Assembly: GCA_964471915.1 (NCBI GenBank)
Contig: CAYYID010000002.1
Coordinates: forward strand, 1 to 64,000
DNA length: 64,000 bases
Direction: 5' to 3'
Source of the DNA: JAIEPW01 sp964471915
Lineage (GTDB): Bacteria; Acidobacteriota; Terriglobia; Bryobacterales; Bryobacteraceae
Each line of letters begins with the position of its first letter. Position 1 is the stretch's first letter. Of the stretch, positions 1 to 8,758 are shown one piece after another. The notes under the pieces were generated by a model, which did not search any database, was not told where the DNA came from, and worked only from the letters and a program-made list of their open reading frames with translations. A program made the translations under genes and the position numbers.

Positions 1-25
1 GGATCGATGCCCATGACATCGATCC
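1..25. repeat. Short perfect inverted repeat at the window edge
   Basis: The arms GGATCGATG (1-9) and CATCGATCC (17-25) are perfectly complementary around a 7-base loop. There is no T-tract, so it is not a typical intrinsic terminator. It lies past the 3' end of the minus-strand gene at 80-409. Its role is unknown, and what lies to its left is outside the window. Confidence 0.4.
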
Positions 26-79
26 GGCGCCCTCGCGAATCAAGGCCGTAGTGTGTCTGTACGCCGGCTGCCGGGTTCG

Positions 80-409
80 TTACCGCGGAGGACCGTCCTG
101 CGTCTGGACCCCGAATCGCAGCCGCTTGAAATAGTACGCCGGGTACGTCTGCGTCACCACCAGCTTCCGCCCCTCCGGACCCCGTTCCTCGTTCAGATAC
201 ACATACGGCGTCGTGCTGACCAGTTCCCAGCCGTCGGCCGCCAGCCGCTCGATCTCCCTCGGATCCACCTGCCGGTACCGCGCCGGCGAGACCTCCGTTG
301 GGAACACCGCTTTAACCTCCCAAGGCGGATAGACCGCCCGCTGCCGTTGCCCCAGCCCGATCGCGGCCGCGCCCACGGCAACCAACACGCACAACATCGC
401 TCGCCTCAT
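80..409 (-). CDS. Small exported protein of unknown function
   Basis: The gene encodes about 109 residues. The start is placed at the ATG at 407-409 because a signal-peptide-like segment (MRRAMLCVLVAVGAAAIG) begins there; an upstream start at 445 would add 12 polar residues in front of it. The mature part contains a WELVSTTPYVY stretch that resembles small DUF4177-type proteins, in which a short alpha/beta unit follows a phrase like 'DGWELVS'. No catalytic residues were recognised. It is transcribed away from the alpha/beta hydrolase at 527. The export prediction is reasonably safe, but the function is unknown. Confidence 0.6.
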   Translation of the reverse strand: MRRAMLCVLVAVGAAAIGLGQRQRAVYPPWEVKAVFPTEVSPARYRQVDPREIERLAADGWELVSTTPYVYLNEERGPEGRKLVVTQTYPAYYFKRLRFGVQTQDGPPR

Positions 410-526
410 GCGAACGCTGACGCTGCTGCCTCCCGAAGCGTGCACCGCCTCATTTCTAACAGTTCGCTGACTTCCGCCTGACTTCTTGCTGAGGAAAGCA
501 ACGGCCCGGCGATTTATTCTAAGAGC

Positions 527-1381
527 GTGCGCAACCTTCTCCCCTTCGTCGCTACCCTCGTCCTGGCCGCGGAACCCGCTTCGCAGCTAGTCAAACTGGA
601 CAGCGGGATCACGCTCCATGTCGCGACGCAGGGAAATCCCGGCGGGCGGCCGCTCCTCCTGGTCCACGGCATCGGCGACTCCTGGCACTCCTGGGAGCTC
701 ATGCTTCCCCATCTGCCCGATGCCTATCGCGTGTATGCCGTCACGCTCCGCGGTCACGGCTGGTCTGACCACCCCGCCAGCGGCTATTCGGGCGACCATT
801 ACGCCAACGATGTGCTGGGGCTGCTCGAAAAGCTGAACCTTCGCGGCGTGACGCTCGTGGGCCACTCGCTCGGCAGTTTCGTCGCCCAGGCCGTCGCGGT
901 GCGCGACCAGGGCCGCGTCGAGCGGCTGGTCCTGATCGGCTCCAGCGCGGGCGGCGTCCGGAATCCGGAGACCCAGGCCGCTTTGCGCGAGGCGTTCGGC
1001 TCCCTGCGGGACCCCTTGCCGGCCGCCTGGGCGCGCGACTTCCAGGGCAGCACCCTCGCCCGTCCCGTCCCCGCCGCCTTCTTTGAGACGATGTGCCGCG
1101 AGCTCACGCTCGCCAGCGCCGCCGTGTTCCGCGAAATGGCCGAGCGCCCCGCCAGTGACGCCGTCGCCGGAAAGCTGTCGTCCCTCAAGATCCCGGTGCT
1201 GCTGCTCTGGGGCGACCAGGACAACTTCTTCGGCCGCGCCGCTCAGGACGAACTGCTCAAGCAGATCCCGGGCGCCAGGTTGATCGCCTACCCCGGCGGC
1301 GGGCACACGCCCCATTGGGAGGACCCCGCACGCGTGGCGCGCGACATCCAGTCGTTCGCGCCGGCCCGCCGTGTAAAATAG
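527..1381 (+). CDS. Exported alpha/beta-hydrolase
   Basis: This 284-residue protein has the alpha/beta-hydrolase fold. It shows an oxyanion-side LVHGIGDSW segment (about residue 46), the nucleophile elbow GHSLGS with Ser114, an acid candidate in LLLWGDQDNFF (about 230) and the catalytic His in GGGHTPHWEDP (about 260). The start is GTG at 527, and the short hydrophobic N-terminus ending near AAEP suggests export. The substrate cannot be read from sequence; close relatives include esterases and C-C bond hydrolases. It lies just upstream of two amidohydrolases on the same strand (22-base gap to 1404) and may be co-transcribed with them. Confidence 0.85.
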   Translation: MRNLLPFVATLVLAAEPASQLVKLDSGITLHVATQGNPGGRPLLLVHGIGDSWHSWELMLPHLPDAYRVYAVTLRGHGWSDHPASGYSGDHYANDVLGLLEKLNLRGVTLVGHSLGSFVAQAVAVRDQGRVERLVLIGSSAGGVRNPETQAALREAFGSLRDPLPAAWARDFQGSTLARPVPAAFFETMCRELTLASAAVFREMAERPASDAVAGKLSSLKIPVLLLWGDQDNFFGRAAQDELLKQIPGARLIAYPGGGHTPHWEDPARVARDIQSFAPARRVK

Positions 1382-1403
1382 CGGTTCGCCCACAAGGGGG
1401 AGC

Positions 1404-2702
1404 ATGCCACATCGATCTTTGCCGTTCTTCGCGCTCGCCGCGCTCGCGGCCGCTCAGTCCGCGCCCATCGCCTTCACCGGCGCCCGCCTCATCCCGATCA
1501 GCGGACCCGAGATCCCCAACGGGACCCTGGTGGTCCAGAACGGCAAAATCCTCGCCGCCGGACCCGCCGCTTCCGTCACGATCCCGAACGGCGCGCAGCG
1601 CGTCGACGCCTCCGGCAAGGTCATCATGCCGGGCCTCGTCGACACCCATAGCCACGTCGGCGGACCCGAGGGCGCCGACGGCTCCGCCGCCCTCCAGCCC
1701 GATGTCCGCATCCTCGACGCGCTCGACGTGCGCGACTCCCGCATCCAGAAAGCGCAGTCCGGCGGGGTCACCACGGCCAACGTCATGCCGGGCTCCGGCC
1801 ACCTGCTCAGCGGCCAGACCCTGTACCTCAAGCTCCGCGACGGCCGCGTCATCGACGACCTCCTCATCCGGCTCCCCGACGGCTCCATCGCCGGCGGCAT
1901 CAAGATGGCCAACGGCACCAACCCGCGCCGCGCCGCGCCGTTTCCCGGCACCCGCGGCAAGTCGATGGCCATGGCCCGCGACCTCTTCATCAAGGCCCAG
2001 GAGTACCGCGACAAGGTCCGCGCCGCCGCCGGCGATGCCACCAAGCTGCCGCCGCGCGATCTGCGCCTCGAAGCTCTCGTTGAAGTCCTGGACCGCAAGC
2101 GCATCGTCCAGCACCACACCCACCGGCACGACGACATCCTCAGCGTGCTCCGGCTCGCCCAGGAATTCAACTTCAAGGTAGTCCTGCACCACGCGAGCGA
2201 CGCCTGGATGGTCGCCGGCGAGATCGCGAAGGCGAACGCCCCGGTCTCGCTGATTGTCATCGACTCGCCGGGCGGCAAGCTCGAAGCCAAGGACAATAGC
2301 CTCACCAGCGGCGCCGCGCTGGAGCGCGCGGGCGCGCTGGTGGGCTTTCACACCGACGACGGCATCACCGATTCGCGCTTGTTCCTGCGCTCCGCGGCGA
2401 TCTCGGTCCGCGCCGGCATGTCCCGCGACAAGGCCCTCTACGGCATGACCATGGCCGGCGCCCGGATGCTCGAACTCGATTCCCGCGTCGGCACTCTCGA
2501 AGCCGGCAAGGACGCCGACTTCATTCTCCTCTCGGGCGACCCGCTGAGCGTCTACACCAAGGTCCTCGAAACCTGGATCGAAGGCGTCCGCGTCTTCGAC
2601 CGCGCCAACCCCAAGGACCGGCTCTACCAGACCGGCGGCTACGGCTCCGCCGACCGCCAGAGCCTGCTGCACCTGCACGCCGAGGAGGACGGTCATGAAT
2701 AA
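1404..2702 (+). CDS. Exported amidohydrolase family protein (metal ligands present)
   Basis: This 432-residue protein belongs to the imidazolonepropionase/D-aminoacylase-like amidohydrolases. A signal peptide (ending near ALAAAQS) precedes a small beta-sandwich start. The strand-1 metal motif VDTHSHVGG supplies His82 and His84, a further His-rich segment QHHTHRHDD lies near residue 236, and GFHTDDG near 317 provides a likely metal/catalytic Asp. The C-terminal GTLEAGKDADFILLSGDPL segment is typical of the family. A strong ribosome-binding site (AAGGGGGAGC) precedes the ATG. It overlaps the next amidohydrolase by 8 bases, so the pair is translationally coupled. Such exported pairs are common in acidobacteria, and the substrate is unknown. 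Confidence 0.88.
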   Translation: MPHRSLPFFALAALAAAQSAPIAFTGARLIPISGPEIPNGTLVVQNGKILAAGPAASVTIPNGAQRVDASGKVIMPGLVDTHSHVGGPEGADGSAALQPDVRILDALDVRDSRIQKAQSGGVTTANVMPGSGHLLSGQTLYLKLRDGRVIDDLLIRLPDGSIAGGIKMANGTNPRRAAPFPGTRGKSMAMARDLFIKAQEYRDKVRAAAGDATKLPPRDLRLEALVEVLDRKRIVQHHTHRHDDILSVLRLAQEFNFKVVLHHASDAWMVAGEIAKANAPVSLIVIDSPGGKLEAKDNSLTSGAALERAGALVGFHTDDGITDSRLFLRSAAISVRAGMSRDKALYGMTMAGARMLELDSRVGTLEAGKDADFILLSGDPLSVYTKVLETWIEGVRVFDRANPKDRLYQTGGYGSADRQSLLHLHAEEDGHE

Positions 2703-3870
2703 GTACGCGATCCTGCTCCTCGCGGCGTTGCCGCTCGCCGCCCAGAACCTCGCCGTGCGCGCCGAGACGCTGCACACCGCCGCCGGCGACCCGATCGCCA
2801 ACGGCGTCGTCCTCATCAAGGACGGCAAGATCGAGCGCGTCGGACCCGCGGCGCAGGTCCCGATTCCCGGCGGCTACCAGACGCTCAGCGCCAAAGTCGT
2901 GATTCCCGGCCTCGTCGACGCGCACACCGTCGTCGGCTTGAGCGGCTATCAGAACCAGCCGCAGGATCAGGACCAGGTGGAGCGGTCGGCGCCGATGCAG
3001 CCCGAGCTCCGCGCCATCGACGCCTACGATCCGCAGGAACGGCTGATCGAATGGGTACGCAGCTTCGGCACCACCACCATGAACACGGGCCACGGCCCCG
3101 GCATCCTGGTGTCCGGCCAGACCATGATCGTCAAGACGCGCGGCGCGACGCCCGAAGCCGCTGCTCTCAATCCCGCCGCGATGGTCGCCGCCACGCTCGG
3201 CGACGGGGCGCGTGAATCGCAGCCCGGCCGCAGCCCGGGGTCGCGTTCCAAGGCCATCGCCATGCTCCGCGCTGAGTTCATTAAGGCGAAGGAGTACAAA
3301 GGCACCACGCGGGACCTGCGCAACGAGACTTTCGCCAAGGTCGTTAAGGGCGAAATGCCGCTCCTGGTGACCGTCAACCGCGCGCACGACATCGTCGCGG
3401 CCATCCGCCTCGCCAAGGAGTTCAACATCAAGCTGGTGCTCGACAGCGTGGCCGAAGCGCCCCTGGTGCTCGACGAGATCAAGGCGTCCGGCTATCCGGT
3501 GATCCTCCACGCCACGCAGTTCCGTTCCGGAGGCGACGCCGAGAACGTCAGCTTCGACACCGCGGCGAAGCTCCAGGCCGCCGGGATCCCCTACGCCATC
3601 CAGACCGGCTTCGAGGGCTATGTTCCGAAGACTCGCGTGCTGGTTTGGGAAGCGGGCGTCGCCGCGGCGAACGGGCTCACCTTCCGGCAGGCTCTGGAAG
3701 CCGTCTCCATCAACGCCGCGCGCATTCTCGGCATCGCGAACCGCGTGGGCTCGCTGGAGCCGGGCAAGGACGCCGACCTCGCGATGTTCGACGGCGATCC
3801 GTTCGAGTACACCACGCATTGCACCGGCGTGCTCATCGACGGAAAAGTCGTTTCGACCGAACGGCGCTGA
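2695..3870 (+). CDS. Exported amidohydrolase-like protein with incomplete HxH motif
   Basis: The protein has 391 residues with a signal peptide (KYAILLLAALPLAAQ) and an amidohydrolase fold similar to its upstream partner, including the C-terminal GSLEPGKDADLAMFDGDPF stretch. The strand-1 motif that normally gives two metal-binding His reads VDAHTVVG, so the second His is Thr-Val. The middle segment that carries HTHRH in the partner reads VTVNRAHD. It therefore probably does not bind metal as usual and may be a non-catalytic partner of the preceding gene. The 8-base overlap supports a stoichiometric pair. It converges with the small membrane-protein gene at 3833-4303, overlapping it by 38 bases. 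Confidence 0.85.
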   Translation: MNKYAILLLAALPLAAQNLAVRAETLHTAAGDPIANGVVLIKDGKIERVGPAAQVPIPGGYQTLSAKVVIPGLVDAHTVVGLSGYQNQPQDQDQVERSAPMQPELRAIDAYDPQERLIEWVRSFGTTTMNTGHGPGILVSGQTMIVKTRGATPEAAALNPAAMVAATLGDGARESQPGRSPGSRSKAIAMLRAEFIKAKEYKGTTRDLRNETFAKVVKGEMPLLVTVNRAHDIVAAIRLAKEFNIKLVLDSVAEAPLVLDEIKASGYPVILHATQFRSGGDAENVSFDTAAKLQAAGIPYAIQTGFEGYVPKTRVLVWEAGVAAANGLTFRQALEAVSINAARILGIANRVGSLEPGKDADLAMFDGDPFEYTTHCTGVLIDGKVVSTERR

Positions 3871-4303
3871 TCGCCAGCGCGGCCAGCGCCGCCAGGCTGA
3901 TCCACCGCACGGGTCCCGCGGCGAAGACGATCGCGCCGTTTACCGCCAGGAACAGGAAGTACGCCTGCACGCCGATTGTCCAGGCGCGCGGCGGCGCTGC
4001 GTTCCACCGCCAGGCAAGGTCCGCCAGCCAAATCACCGCCAGCGCATAGTTGAACCACGCGCCGCCGCCCCAGCCGATCCCGAAGAGTTCGCGCGTTTGC
4101 CGGGCGGTTTCGGCCACGGCCGCCGCGTGCGACCAGTGATGCCGGAATGCGAACGCCGCCGCCACGTGCGCCAGGTACAGCAGCCCCGCCGCGGTCCACC
4201 AGCGCAAAGCCCGATGATTCTTTCCGCGCAGAAATTCGACTGCCGAGCTCATCCACGCGATCAGGCACAGCCGTATACTCCAGAGGATCAGTTGTTCGCC
4301 CAC
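3833..4303 (-). CDS. Small integral membrane protein, unknown function
   Basis: The protein has about 156 residues with three to five hydrophobic segments, including LILWSIRLCLIAWMSS, RWWTAAGLLYLAHVAAAFAF and YALAVIWLADLAWRW. The start is taken as GTG at 4301-4303, preceded by TAGGAAC as a weak ribosome-binding site; the open frame continues upstream but loses membrane-protein character there. A polar segment rich in His and Trp between the helices (FRHHWSHAAAVAE) is notable, but no family was recognised. The 3' end overlaps the convergent amidohydrolase gene. Confidence 0.6.
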   Translation of the reverse strand: MGEQLILWSIRLCLIAWMSSAVEFLRGKNHRALRWWTAAGLLYLAHVAAAFAFRHHWSHAAAVAETARQTRELFGIGWGGGAWFNYALAVIWLADLAWRWNAAPPRAWTIGVQAYFLFLAVNGAIVFAAGPVRWISLAALAALAISAVRSKRLFRR

Positions 4304-4391
4304 GTTCCTACTATTTTGCGCCGAAACCCGTCCGATTCCCGTTAACCAACCGCGCGCCCTTCGCATCCATATGGCCAGGAGAGGAACGAAA

Positions 4392-4904
4392 ATGAAAAAC
4401 CTTTTGGCAATCGGAGCGATGAGTTTGATGACGGCCGGCCTGTTCGCGGCGGACCGTCCGGCAAGGAGTCTGGAGCAGCAGGTCCGGCACGAGCTGGTGA
4501 CCCTGCCGTTCCTTACCCTCTGGGACAACCTGGCGTACCGCGTCGACGGCTCCACCGTCACGCTGATGGGCCAAACCATCCGGCCCACCATCCGCACGGA
4601 TGCCGCGCGCCGCGTCGAGCGGCTGGAGGGCATCACCCGCGTGGTGAACGAAATCGAAGTGCTGCCGCTGTCGCCCAATGACGACCGCCTGCGCCTCGCG
4701 GTGTTCCGCGCCGTCTACGGCCACCCGGCGTTGAACCGCTACGCGATCCAGGCGCTCGCGCCCATCCGCATCGTGGTGAAGAACGGCAACGTCACGCTGG
4801 AGGGCGCCGTCGGCAATGAGCTGGAGCGCACCGTCGCCAACCTGCGCGCCAACGGCGTCGCCGGCGTGTTCTCGGTGGTGAACAACCTCCGCGTCGCGTC
4901 CTGA
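4392..4904 (+). CDS. Periplasmic BON-domain protein
   Basis: The protein has 170 residues. The ATG at 4392 is chosen because AGGAGAGGAA precedes it and a signal peptide (MKNLLAIGAMSLMTAGLFAA) follows. Two BON-like modules can be seen, about residues 30-90 (GSTVTLMGQT ... VVNEIEVLP) and 95-165 (NGNVTLEGAVGNELER ... VVNNLRV). Both have the alternating 'V.L.G.V' pattern and the closing 'V.NN' turn of the OsmY/BON family. BON domains are thought to bind membranes or lipids in the periplasm. It probably acts alone; the next gene lies 58 bases downstream. Confidence 0.85.
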   Translation: MKNLLAIGAMSLMTAGLFAADRPARSLEQQVRHELVTLPFLTLWDNLAYRVDGSTVTLMGQTIRPTIRTDAARRVERLEGITRVVNEIEVLPLSPNDDRLRLAVFRAVYGHPALNRYAIQALAPIRIVVKNGNVTLEGAVGNELERTVANLRANGVAGVFSVVNNLRVAS

Positions 4905-4962
4905 CGGACGCAGGATGCGTTATCGCCCAGCGTGGGCGGCCCGCGAGTAGTATGCTTGCGGG

Positions 4963-5367
4963 ATGCGCACGCTGGGCTTTTTGCTGCTGGCCGCCGGGAT
5001 CGCTGCTTACTCCCTTCGCGAGAATCTCGCCGGCGGTCTGGCGAACCTGCCGTACATCGTCGGCGCGCTGGGCCTGGCGTTCTTCCTGCTGGGCACCATG
5101 AAAGCGATCAGCGGCGGCACCATCGATATGACGGAGACGCCGCGCGTCCCGCCGGAGCGCCGCGTCGAAATCCAGGAAGGCTTGGCCGCCGAGTTCTCCC
5201 CCGTCGCCGCGAATCTCAACCAGGCCCTGGCTCCCGTGATGGATCAGGTCCTCGAACTCGTGAGCAAGAACCAACTGATCGAGGCCATCAAGCTGGTTCG
5301 CGGGGCCACCGGACTCGGACTCAAGGAATCCAAGGAACTCGTCGAGAACCTCAAGCGCCGCGTTTAG
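4963..5367 (+). CDS. Membrane protein with ribosomal L7/L12 C-terminal-like domain
   Basis: The protein has 134 residues. Two hydrophobic helices (about 3-20 and 28-45) are followed by a linker and a C-terminal stretch from about residue 100 that matches the L7/L12 C-terminal domain pattern: IEAIKLVRGATGLGLKESKE followed by LVENLKRRV. In L7/L12 this helix-turn-helix recruits translation GTPases. Small proteins carrying this domain outside ribosomes are known but not understood. The tail should face the cytoplasm if both N- and C-termini are inside. It overlaps the convergent metallo-hydrolase gene by 4 bases. Confidence 0.75.
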   Translation: MRTLGFLLLAAGIAAYSLRENLAGGLANLPYIVGALGLAFFLLGTMKAISGGTIDMTETPRVPPERRVEIQEGLAAEFSPVAANLNQALAPVMDQVLELVSKNQLIEAIKLVRGATGLGLKESKELVENLKRRV

Positions 5368-6092
5368 GCGCCGCGCGCCAGCGTCGCGGCCAGTTCCCGC
5401 AGCAACGCCGCGCCATCGCCGCGATAAGCGCTGCCATGCTGGCAGGCGAGCATCCCGGGCCCCAGGCCAGCCAACCGCTCCAGCACCGTCCCCGTGCTGG
5501 TGGCGTGCGCGTAATAATCCATCATTCCGCGCATCCCCTCGCTGGCCGTCAGTACCTCGGATTCCGTCACCGGCGCCATCCCTGCTCCAGGCTGGGTGAA
5601 TAGATCCCCGCACAGCAGCGTCCGGGTCTGGACATCGAACAGCACGCCGCAATCCCAGCCGTGCGGCACGTGCGGCGTGTACAGCCACTGCATGCGGCGG
5701 CCGCCCATCGCGAACTCCTCGCCGTCCGCCAGCGCGCGCGCCGGCCGGATCGCGTAGTCGTTGAGCGAAGTGAGCACGCCCACCTCGCTCCCGAACGGCG
5801 TCGCTTGCGGCGCTACGTTCAGAAACTCGTTCAGGGCGCCGAACTCGTCGGCCTCGAAGTGCGATCCGCCGATCCAAGCCAGCTTCTCTGGCGGCAGCAC
5901 CGCCCGCACGGCCTCCAACGTGAGCGGGAATAGCCTCTTGTAGCCGGCGTGGAACAGCAGCGCCTCGTCCCCGTCGACCAGGTACGAATTGAACGTGAAG
6001 CCCCCCGGGATCACGTCCAGCGGCGTGCAGATGCGATAGATCCCCGCCGCCACTTCATCGACGCGCGTTCCCGATTGTTGATTGGTGATCAT
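5364..6092 (-). CDS. Metallo-beta-lactamase-fold protein, flavodiiron/ODP type
   Basis: The protein has 242 residues. The metal motif is GSHFEADEFG at about residues 76-85, which follows the HxExD pattern of the flavodiiron protein oxygen-binding domain rather than the HxHxDH of hydrolases. Later ligand candidates are HGWDCG (about 149), the GD of LLCGDLFTQPG and the terminal CQHGSAYRGDG. There is no flavodoxin domain, so this would be a stand-alone diiron ODP-like protein, possibly an O2/NO reductase or sensor using a separate electron donor. It is followed on the other side by the DUF2461 gene on the same strand. Confidence 0.8.
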   Translation of the reverse strand: MITNQQSGTRVDEVAAGIYRICTPLDVIPGGFTFNSYLVDGDEALLFHAGYKRLFPLTLEAVRAVLPPEKLAWIGGSHFEADEFGALNEFLNVAPQATPFGSEVGVLTSLNDYAIRPARALADGEEFAMGGRRMQWLYTPHVPHGWDCGVLFDVQTRTLLCGDLFTQPGAGMAPVTESEVLTASEGMRGMMDYYAHATSTGTVLERLAGLGPGMLACQHGSAYRGDGAALLRELAATLARGA

Positions 6093-6128
6093 CGTGCTCC
6101 TCTTCTTGCGAGCGTTGGCGTGGCCGCA

Positions 6129-6848
6129 CTACTCCCCGGCCAGCGGGTCCTTCGGCTTCGCCGCCCGCTTCAACAGCGGCTCGTTCAGGAACTCGAGCAC
6201 CGGCAGCATCGCTTGGAAACGGTTCTTCAGTTCCTTGCGCAACCCCGCACCCGCCGCGAGCTTCGCGTCCAGCGTCTTGTAGAAGTACCACTGCTTCCGC
6301 CGGATCAGATCCTCCGCCGGCGTTCCCGGCGCGAAGCCCTTGGGCACCCGGGCGAGCGTCTCGCCCTGCACCTCACCCATCAGGCTCACCAGCTTCTTCG
6401 CGCCCGCTAGCCTCCGGAACCGCGCGTGGTTCACCGCCAGATGCATCCGCAGCGTCAGCAGCTCCTCGGGACCTGGCATGTAGACGCCGCCCGCCACGTC
6501 CACGCCCTTCGGCGACACGCTGAAGTAGAAGCCCGCCGCCGCGTGCTTGTCCATGCCGCGCCGCGGCAGGTTCGCCGCGATGTGCGTCTTGTAGGGCGTC
6601 TTGTCGTTCGAGAACCGCGTGTCGCGGTAGATCCGGTAGATCGCCTTCTTCGGGTCCGCCAGATACTCGGGCGCGAACTTCGCCAGATCGGCGTTCAGCG
6701 CCTCCAGCAGTTCCCGCATCGGCGCCTGCACGCGCGTCTCGTAGATCTCTTTGCGCGGCTGAAACCAGTCGCGGTCATTGTTCTTCTCGAGCGCCCTCAG
6801 GAAGCTGATGCCTTCCTTGGGGAAGCCCTGGAAACCCGAAGTCGCCAC
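6129..6848 (-). CDS. DUF2461 (TIGR02453) family protein
   Basis: The protein has 239 residues. The start is the GTG at 6846-6848, preceded by the excellent ribosome-binding site AGGAGGG; the open frame extends further but only as a shadow of murB. Family hallmarks are GFPKEGISFLRALEKNNDR, DWFQPRKEIYE and IYRDTRFSNDKTPYKTH near the N-terminal half, then YFSVSPKGVDVAGGVYMPGP. The family is widespread and its biochemical role is not established. It is divergent from murB with only 25 bases between start codons, so both promoters must overlap or lie within the genes. Confidence 0.88.
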   Translation of the reverse strand: MATSGFQGFPKEGISFLRALEKNNDRDWFQPRKEIYETRVQAPMRELLEALNADLAKFAPEYLADPKKAIYRIYRDTRFSNDKTPYKTHIAANLPRRGMDKHAAAGFYFSVSPKGVDVAGGVYMPGPEELLTLRMHLAVNHARFRRLAGAKKLVSLMGEVQGETLARVPKGFAPGTPAEDLIRRKQWYFYKTLDAKLAAGAGLRKELKNRFQAMLPVLEFLNEPLLKRAAKPKDPLAGE

Positions 6849-6873
6849 CGGCCCTCCTCTATACTGAGTTGGA

Positions 6874-7821
6874 ATGCTCCCGCGCCTGCGAACGATCGCA
6901 GAGCTCCGCCTCTCCGAAAACGTTCCGTTGAGCCAATATACCCGCTTCGGAATCGGCGGTCCAGCCGACCTGCTGGTGGACGCCCCGAGTGAAGACGCCT
7001 TCGCCGCGGCGTGGGCCGCGCTGCGGGACGCGGACATTCCGGTGGTCGTGATCGGCGGCGGCTCCAACCTCATCGTCAGCGACGCGGGCTTTCGCGGCGC
7101 CGTGCTCCGCTTCACTGGCGATCGGATCTCCATCGCCGGCGATCGCGTCACGGCGGACGCCGGCGCCGTGCTCCAGTGCCTGGTCGACACCGCCAACGCC
7201 GCCGGCCTGCGCGGCCTCGAAACCATGACCGGCATCCCCGGCTGGGTGGGCGGCGCCGTCTACGGCAATGCCGGCGCTTACGGGCGCTCCATGCACGAGA
7301 TCGTCGCATCCGTCCGCTTCTTCGACGGCGAGCGTGTCGCGGACCTTTCCAACGCCGGGTGCGAGTTCCAGTACCGCGAGAGCGTTTTCAAGCGCTGCAA
7401 GCACTGGGTGATCTTCTCCGCGACGTTCGATCTCGCCGCCGCGCCCGCGGCCGAACTCCAGCACACCTCGGACGGCATCCGCGCCGTCCGCGACGCGAAA
7501 TACCCGCCGTCCATGAAGTGCGCGGGCTCCATCTTTAAGAATTGTTTCTTCGCCGCCCTGCCCGAGGCCGCGCGCGTCTCCGTTCCCCCGGCGCTGGTGC
7601 GCGAAGGCAAGGTCCCCTCGGCCTTCTTCCTCGAACAGGCGGGCGCCAAGGGACTCCGCCGCGGCGATATCCAGGTCGCCGCGTACCACGCCAACCTGAT
7701 CTACAACGATGGCGCGGGCACCGCCGCCGACGTGCGCGCGGTCATCGCCGAGCTGAAGTCACGCGTCGCCGCGAAGTTCGGCTTCGAGCTGGAGGAAGAA
7801 GTCCAGTACGTGGGGTTCTAG
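6874..7821 (+). CDS. murB: UDP-N-acetylenolpyruvoylglucosamine reductase
   Basis: This cytoplasmic FAD enzyme reduces UDP-GlcNAc-enolpyruvate to UDP-MurNAc in peptidoglycan synthesis. The 315-residue sequence shows YTRFGIGGPAD (about 21), the FAD-binding GGGSNLIVSD (about 61), GIPGWVGGAVYGNAGAYG (about 122) and the catalytic serine region CAGSIFKN (about 217). A conserved C-terminal Glu lies in ELEEEVQYVG. The length and motif set fit a complete enzyme of the YTRFGIGG class. It stands alone here rather than in a cell-wall cluster, and converges with an aldo/keto reductase gene with a 4-base overlap. Confidence 0.95.
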   Translation: MLPRLRTIAELRLSENVPLSQYTRFGIGGPADLLVDAPSEDAFAAAWAALRDADIPVVVIGGGSNLIVSDAGFRGAVLRFTGDRISIAGDRVTADAGAVLQCLVDTANAAGLRGLETMTGIPGWVGGAVYGNAGAYGRSMHEIVASVRFFDGERVADLSNAGCEFQYRESVFKRCKHWVIFSATFDLAAAPAAELQHTSDGIRAVRDAKYPPSMKCAGSIFKNCFFAALPEAARVSVPPALVREGKVPSAFFLEQAGAKGLRRGDIQVAAYHANLIYNDGAGTAADVRAVIAELKSRVAAKFGFELEEEVQYVGF

Positions 7822-8681
7822 GCTGCGGCCTTCACCGGGAACAGCGGCGTCTGCCCGCCCACGGACCCCAACAGCGCCGCCCGCTCCGCCTCGCTCAGCG
7901 GCGTGAAGCTCTCCGCGATGTCGAGCGTCATCTCGAACAGCCGCTGGTCGCCAGGAGGCACCGTTGCCGTCACATCCTCCGAGAGGGTGAAGCGCAACGC
8001 AGCGCGAGCGTGCTCCGGATCGTCGATGGGCCGGTACCAGCACTTCGGATACGGCGTGGTCTTGCGATCCGTGCCCTCGGGCCAGGGTCCGAGCGCGATC
8101 GCCTTCAGCGCCAGCCGGGCGATCCCCTTCTCCTTCGCCAGCGCCTTCATCTCGGGACCGAAGCCCTGGGCCCAGGAGATGTAGTTCACCGGAAAGAGAA
8201 TCGAATCCAGCGGGAAGTGCGTCAACAGCTTCAGCGCGGCGGCTTCGTCGTGCGCCGAGAAGCCGAGATACTTCACCTTGCCCTCGTCGCGCGCGCGGAG
8301 GAACGTCTCGCCCGCGCCCCCCGGGGCGAGGATCTGGTCCACTTCCTCGATGGTCTTCACGGAATGGAACTGGTAGAGATCGAAGTGCGAGGTGCGGAGC
8401 CGCGTGAGCGAACGCTCCAGCTCGAAGCGCGCGCCTTCGGCCGTGCGGTCCATGGTCTTGCAAGCGAGAAACACGCGGTCGCGGTAGGGTTCCAGCGCGG
8501 GACCCATCATCTCCTCGGCGTTGCCGTAGAAGGGCGCCACGTCGAAGTAATTGACGCCGCGCGCGAAGGCCCCGGCGACCGACGCGGCGCAATGCTCCGC
8601 GGTTTCCCGCAGCAGCAGCACTCCGCCGAAGCCGATCACGGAGAGCTGGATCCCGTCTTTGTAGTCCCGGCGCGGAAGCAT
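7818..8681 (-). CDS. Aldo/keto reductase
   Basis: The protein has 287 residues when started at the ATG at 8681 (MLPRRDYKDG); an upstream start at 8699 is possible, and neither has a strong ribosome-binding site. The AKR tetrad is visible: Asp in NYFDVAPFYGN, Tyr in the same segment, Lys in FLACKTMDRT and His in YQFHSVK. No signal peptide is present, so this is a cytosolic NADPH-dependent reductase. The substrate is unknown. It ends in a small overlap with murB. Confidence 0.88.
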   Translation of the reverse strand: MLPRRDYKDGIQLSVIGFGGVLLLRETAEHCAASVAGAFARGVNYFDVAPFYGNAEEMMGPALEPYRDRVFLACKTMDRTAEGARFELERSLTRLRTSHFDLYQFHSVKTIEEVDQILAPGGAGETFLRARDEGKVKYLGFSAHDEAAALKLLTHFPLDSILFPVNYISWAQGFGPEMKALAKEKGIARLALKAIALGPWPEGTDRKTTPYPKCWYRPIDDPEHARAALRFTLSEDVTATVPPGDQRLFEMTLDIAESFTPLSEAERAALLGSVGGQTPLFPVKAAA

Positions 8682-8758
8682 GCCGCTATTGTGGCGCAAT
8701 TACGGCGTACTCGTGCCGAAGCGGTTCCGGGCAGGAGCGAACTGGGCGCGGGAAACGC

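Noticed and set aside
6849..7235. N-terminal extension of the DUF2461 gene
   Set aside because: The extension is antisense to murB, and a strong ribosome-binding site marks the GTG at 6848.
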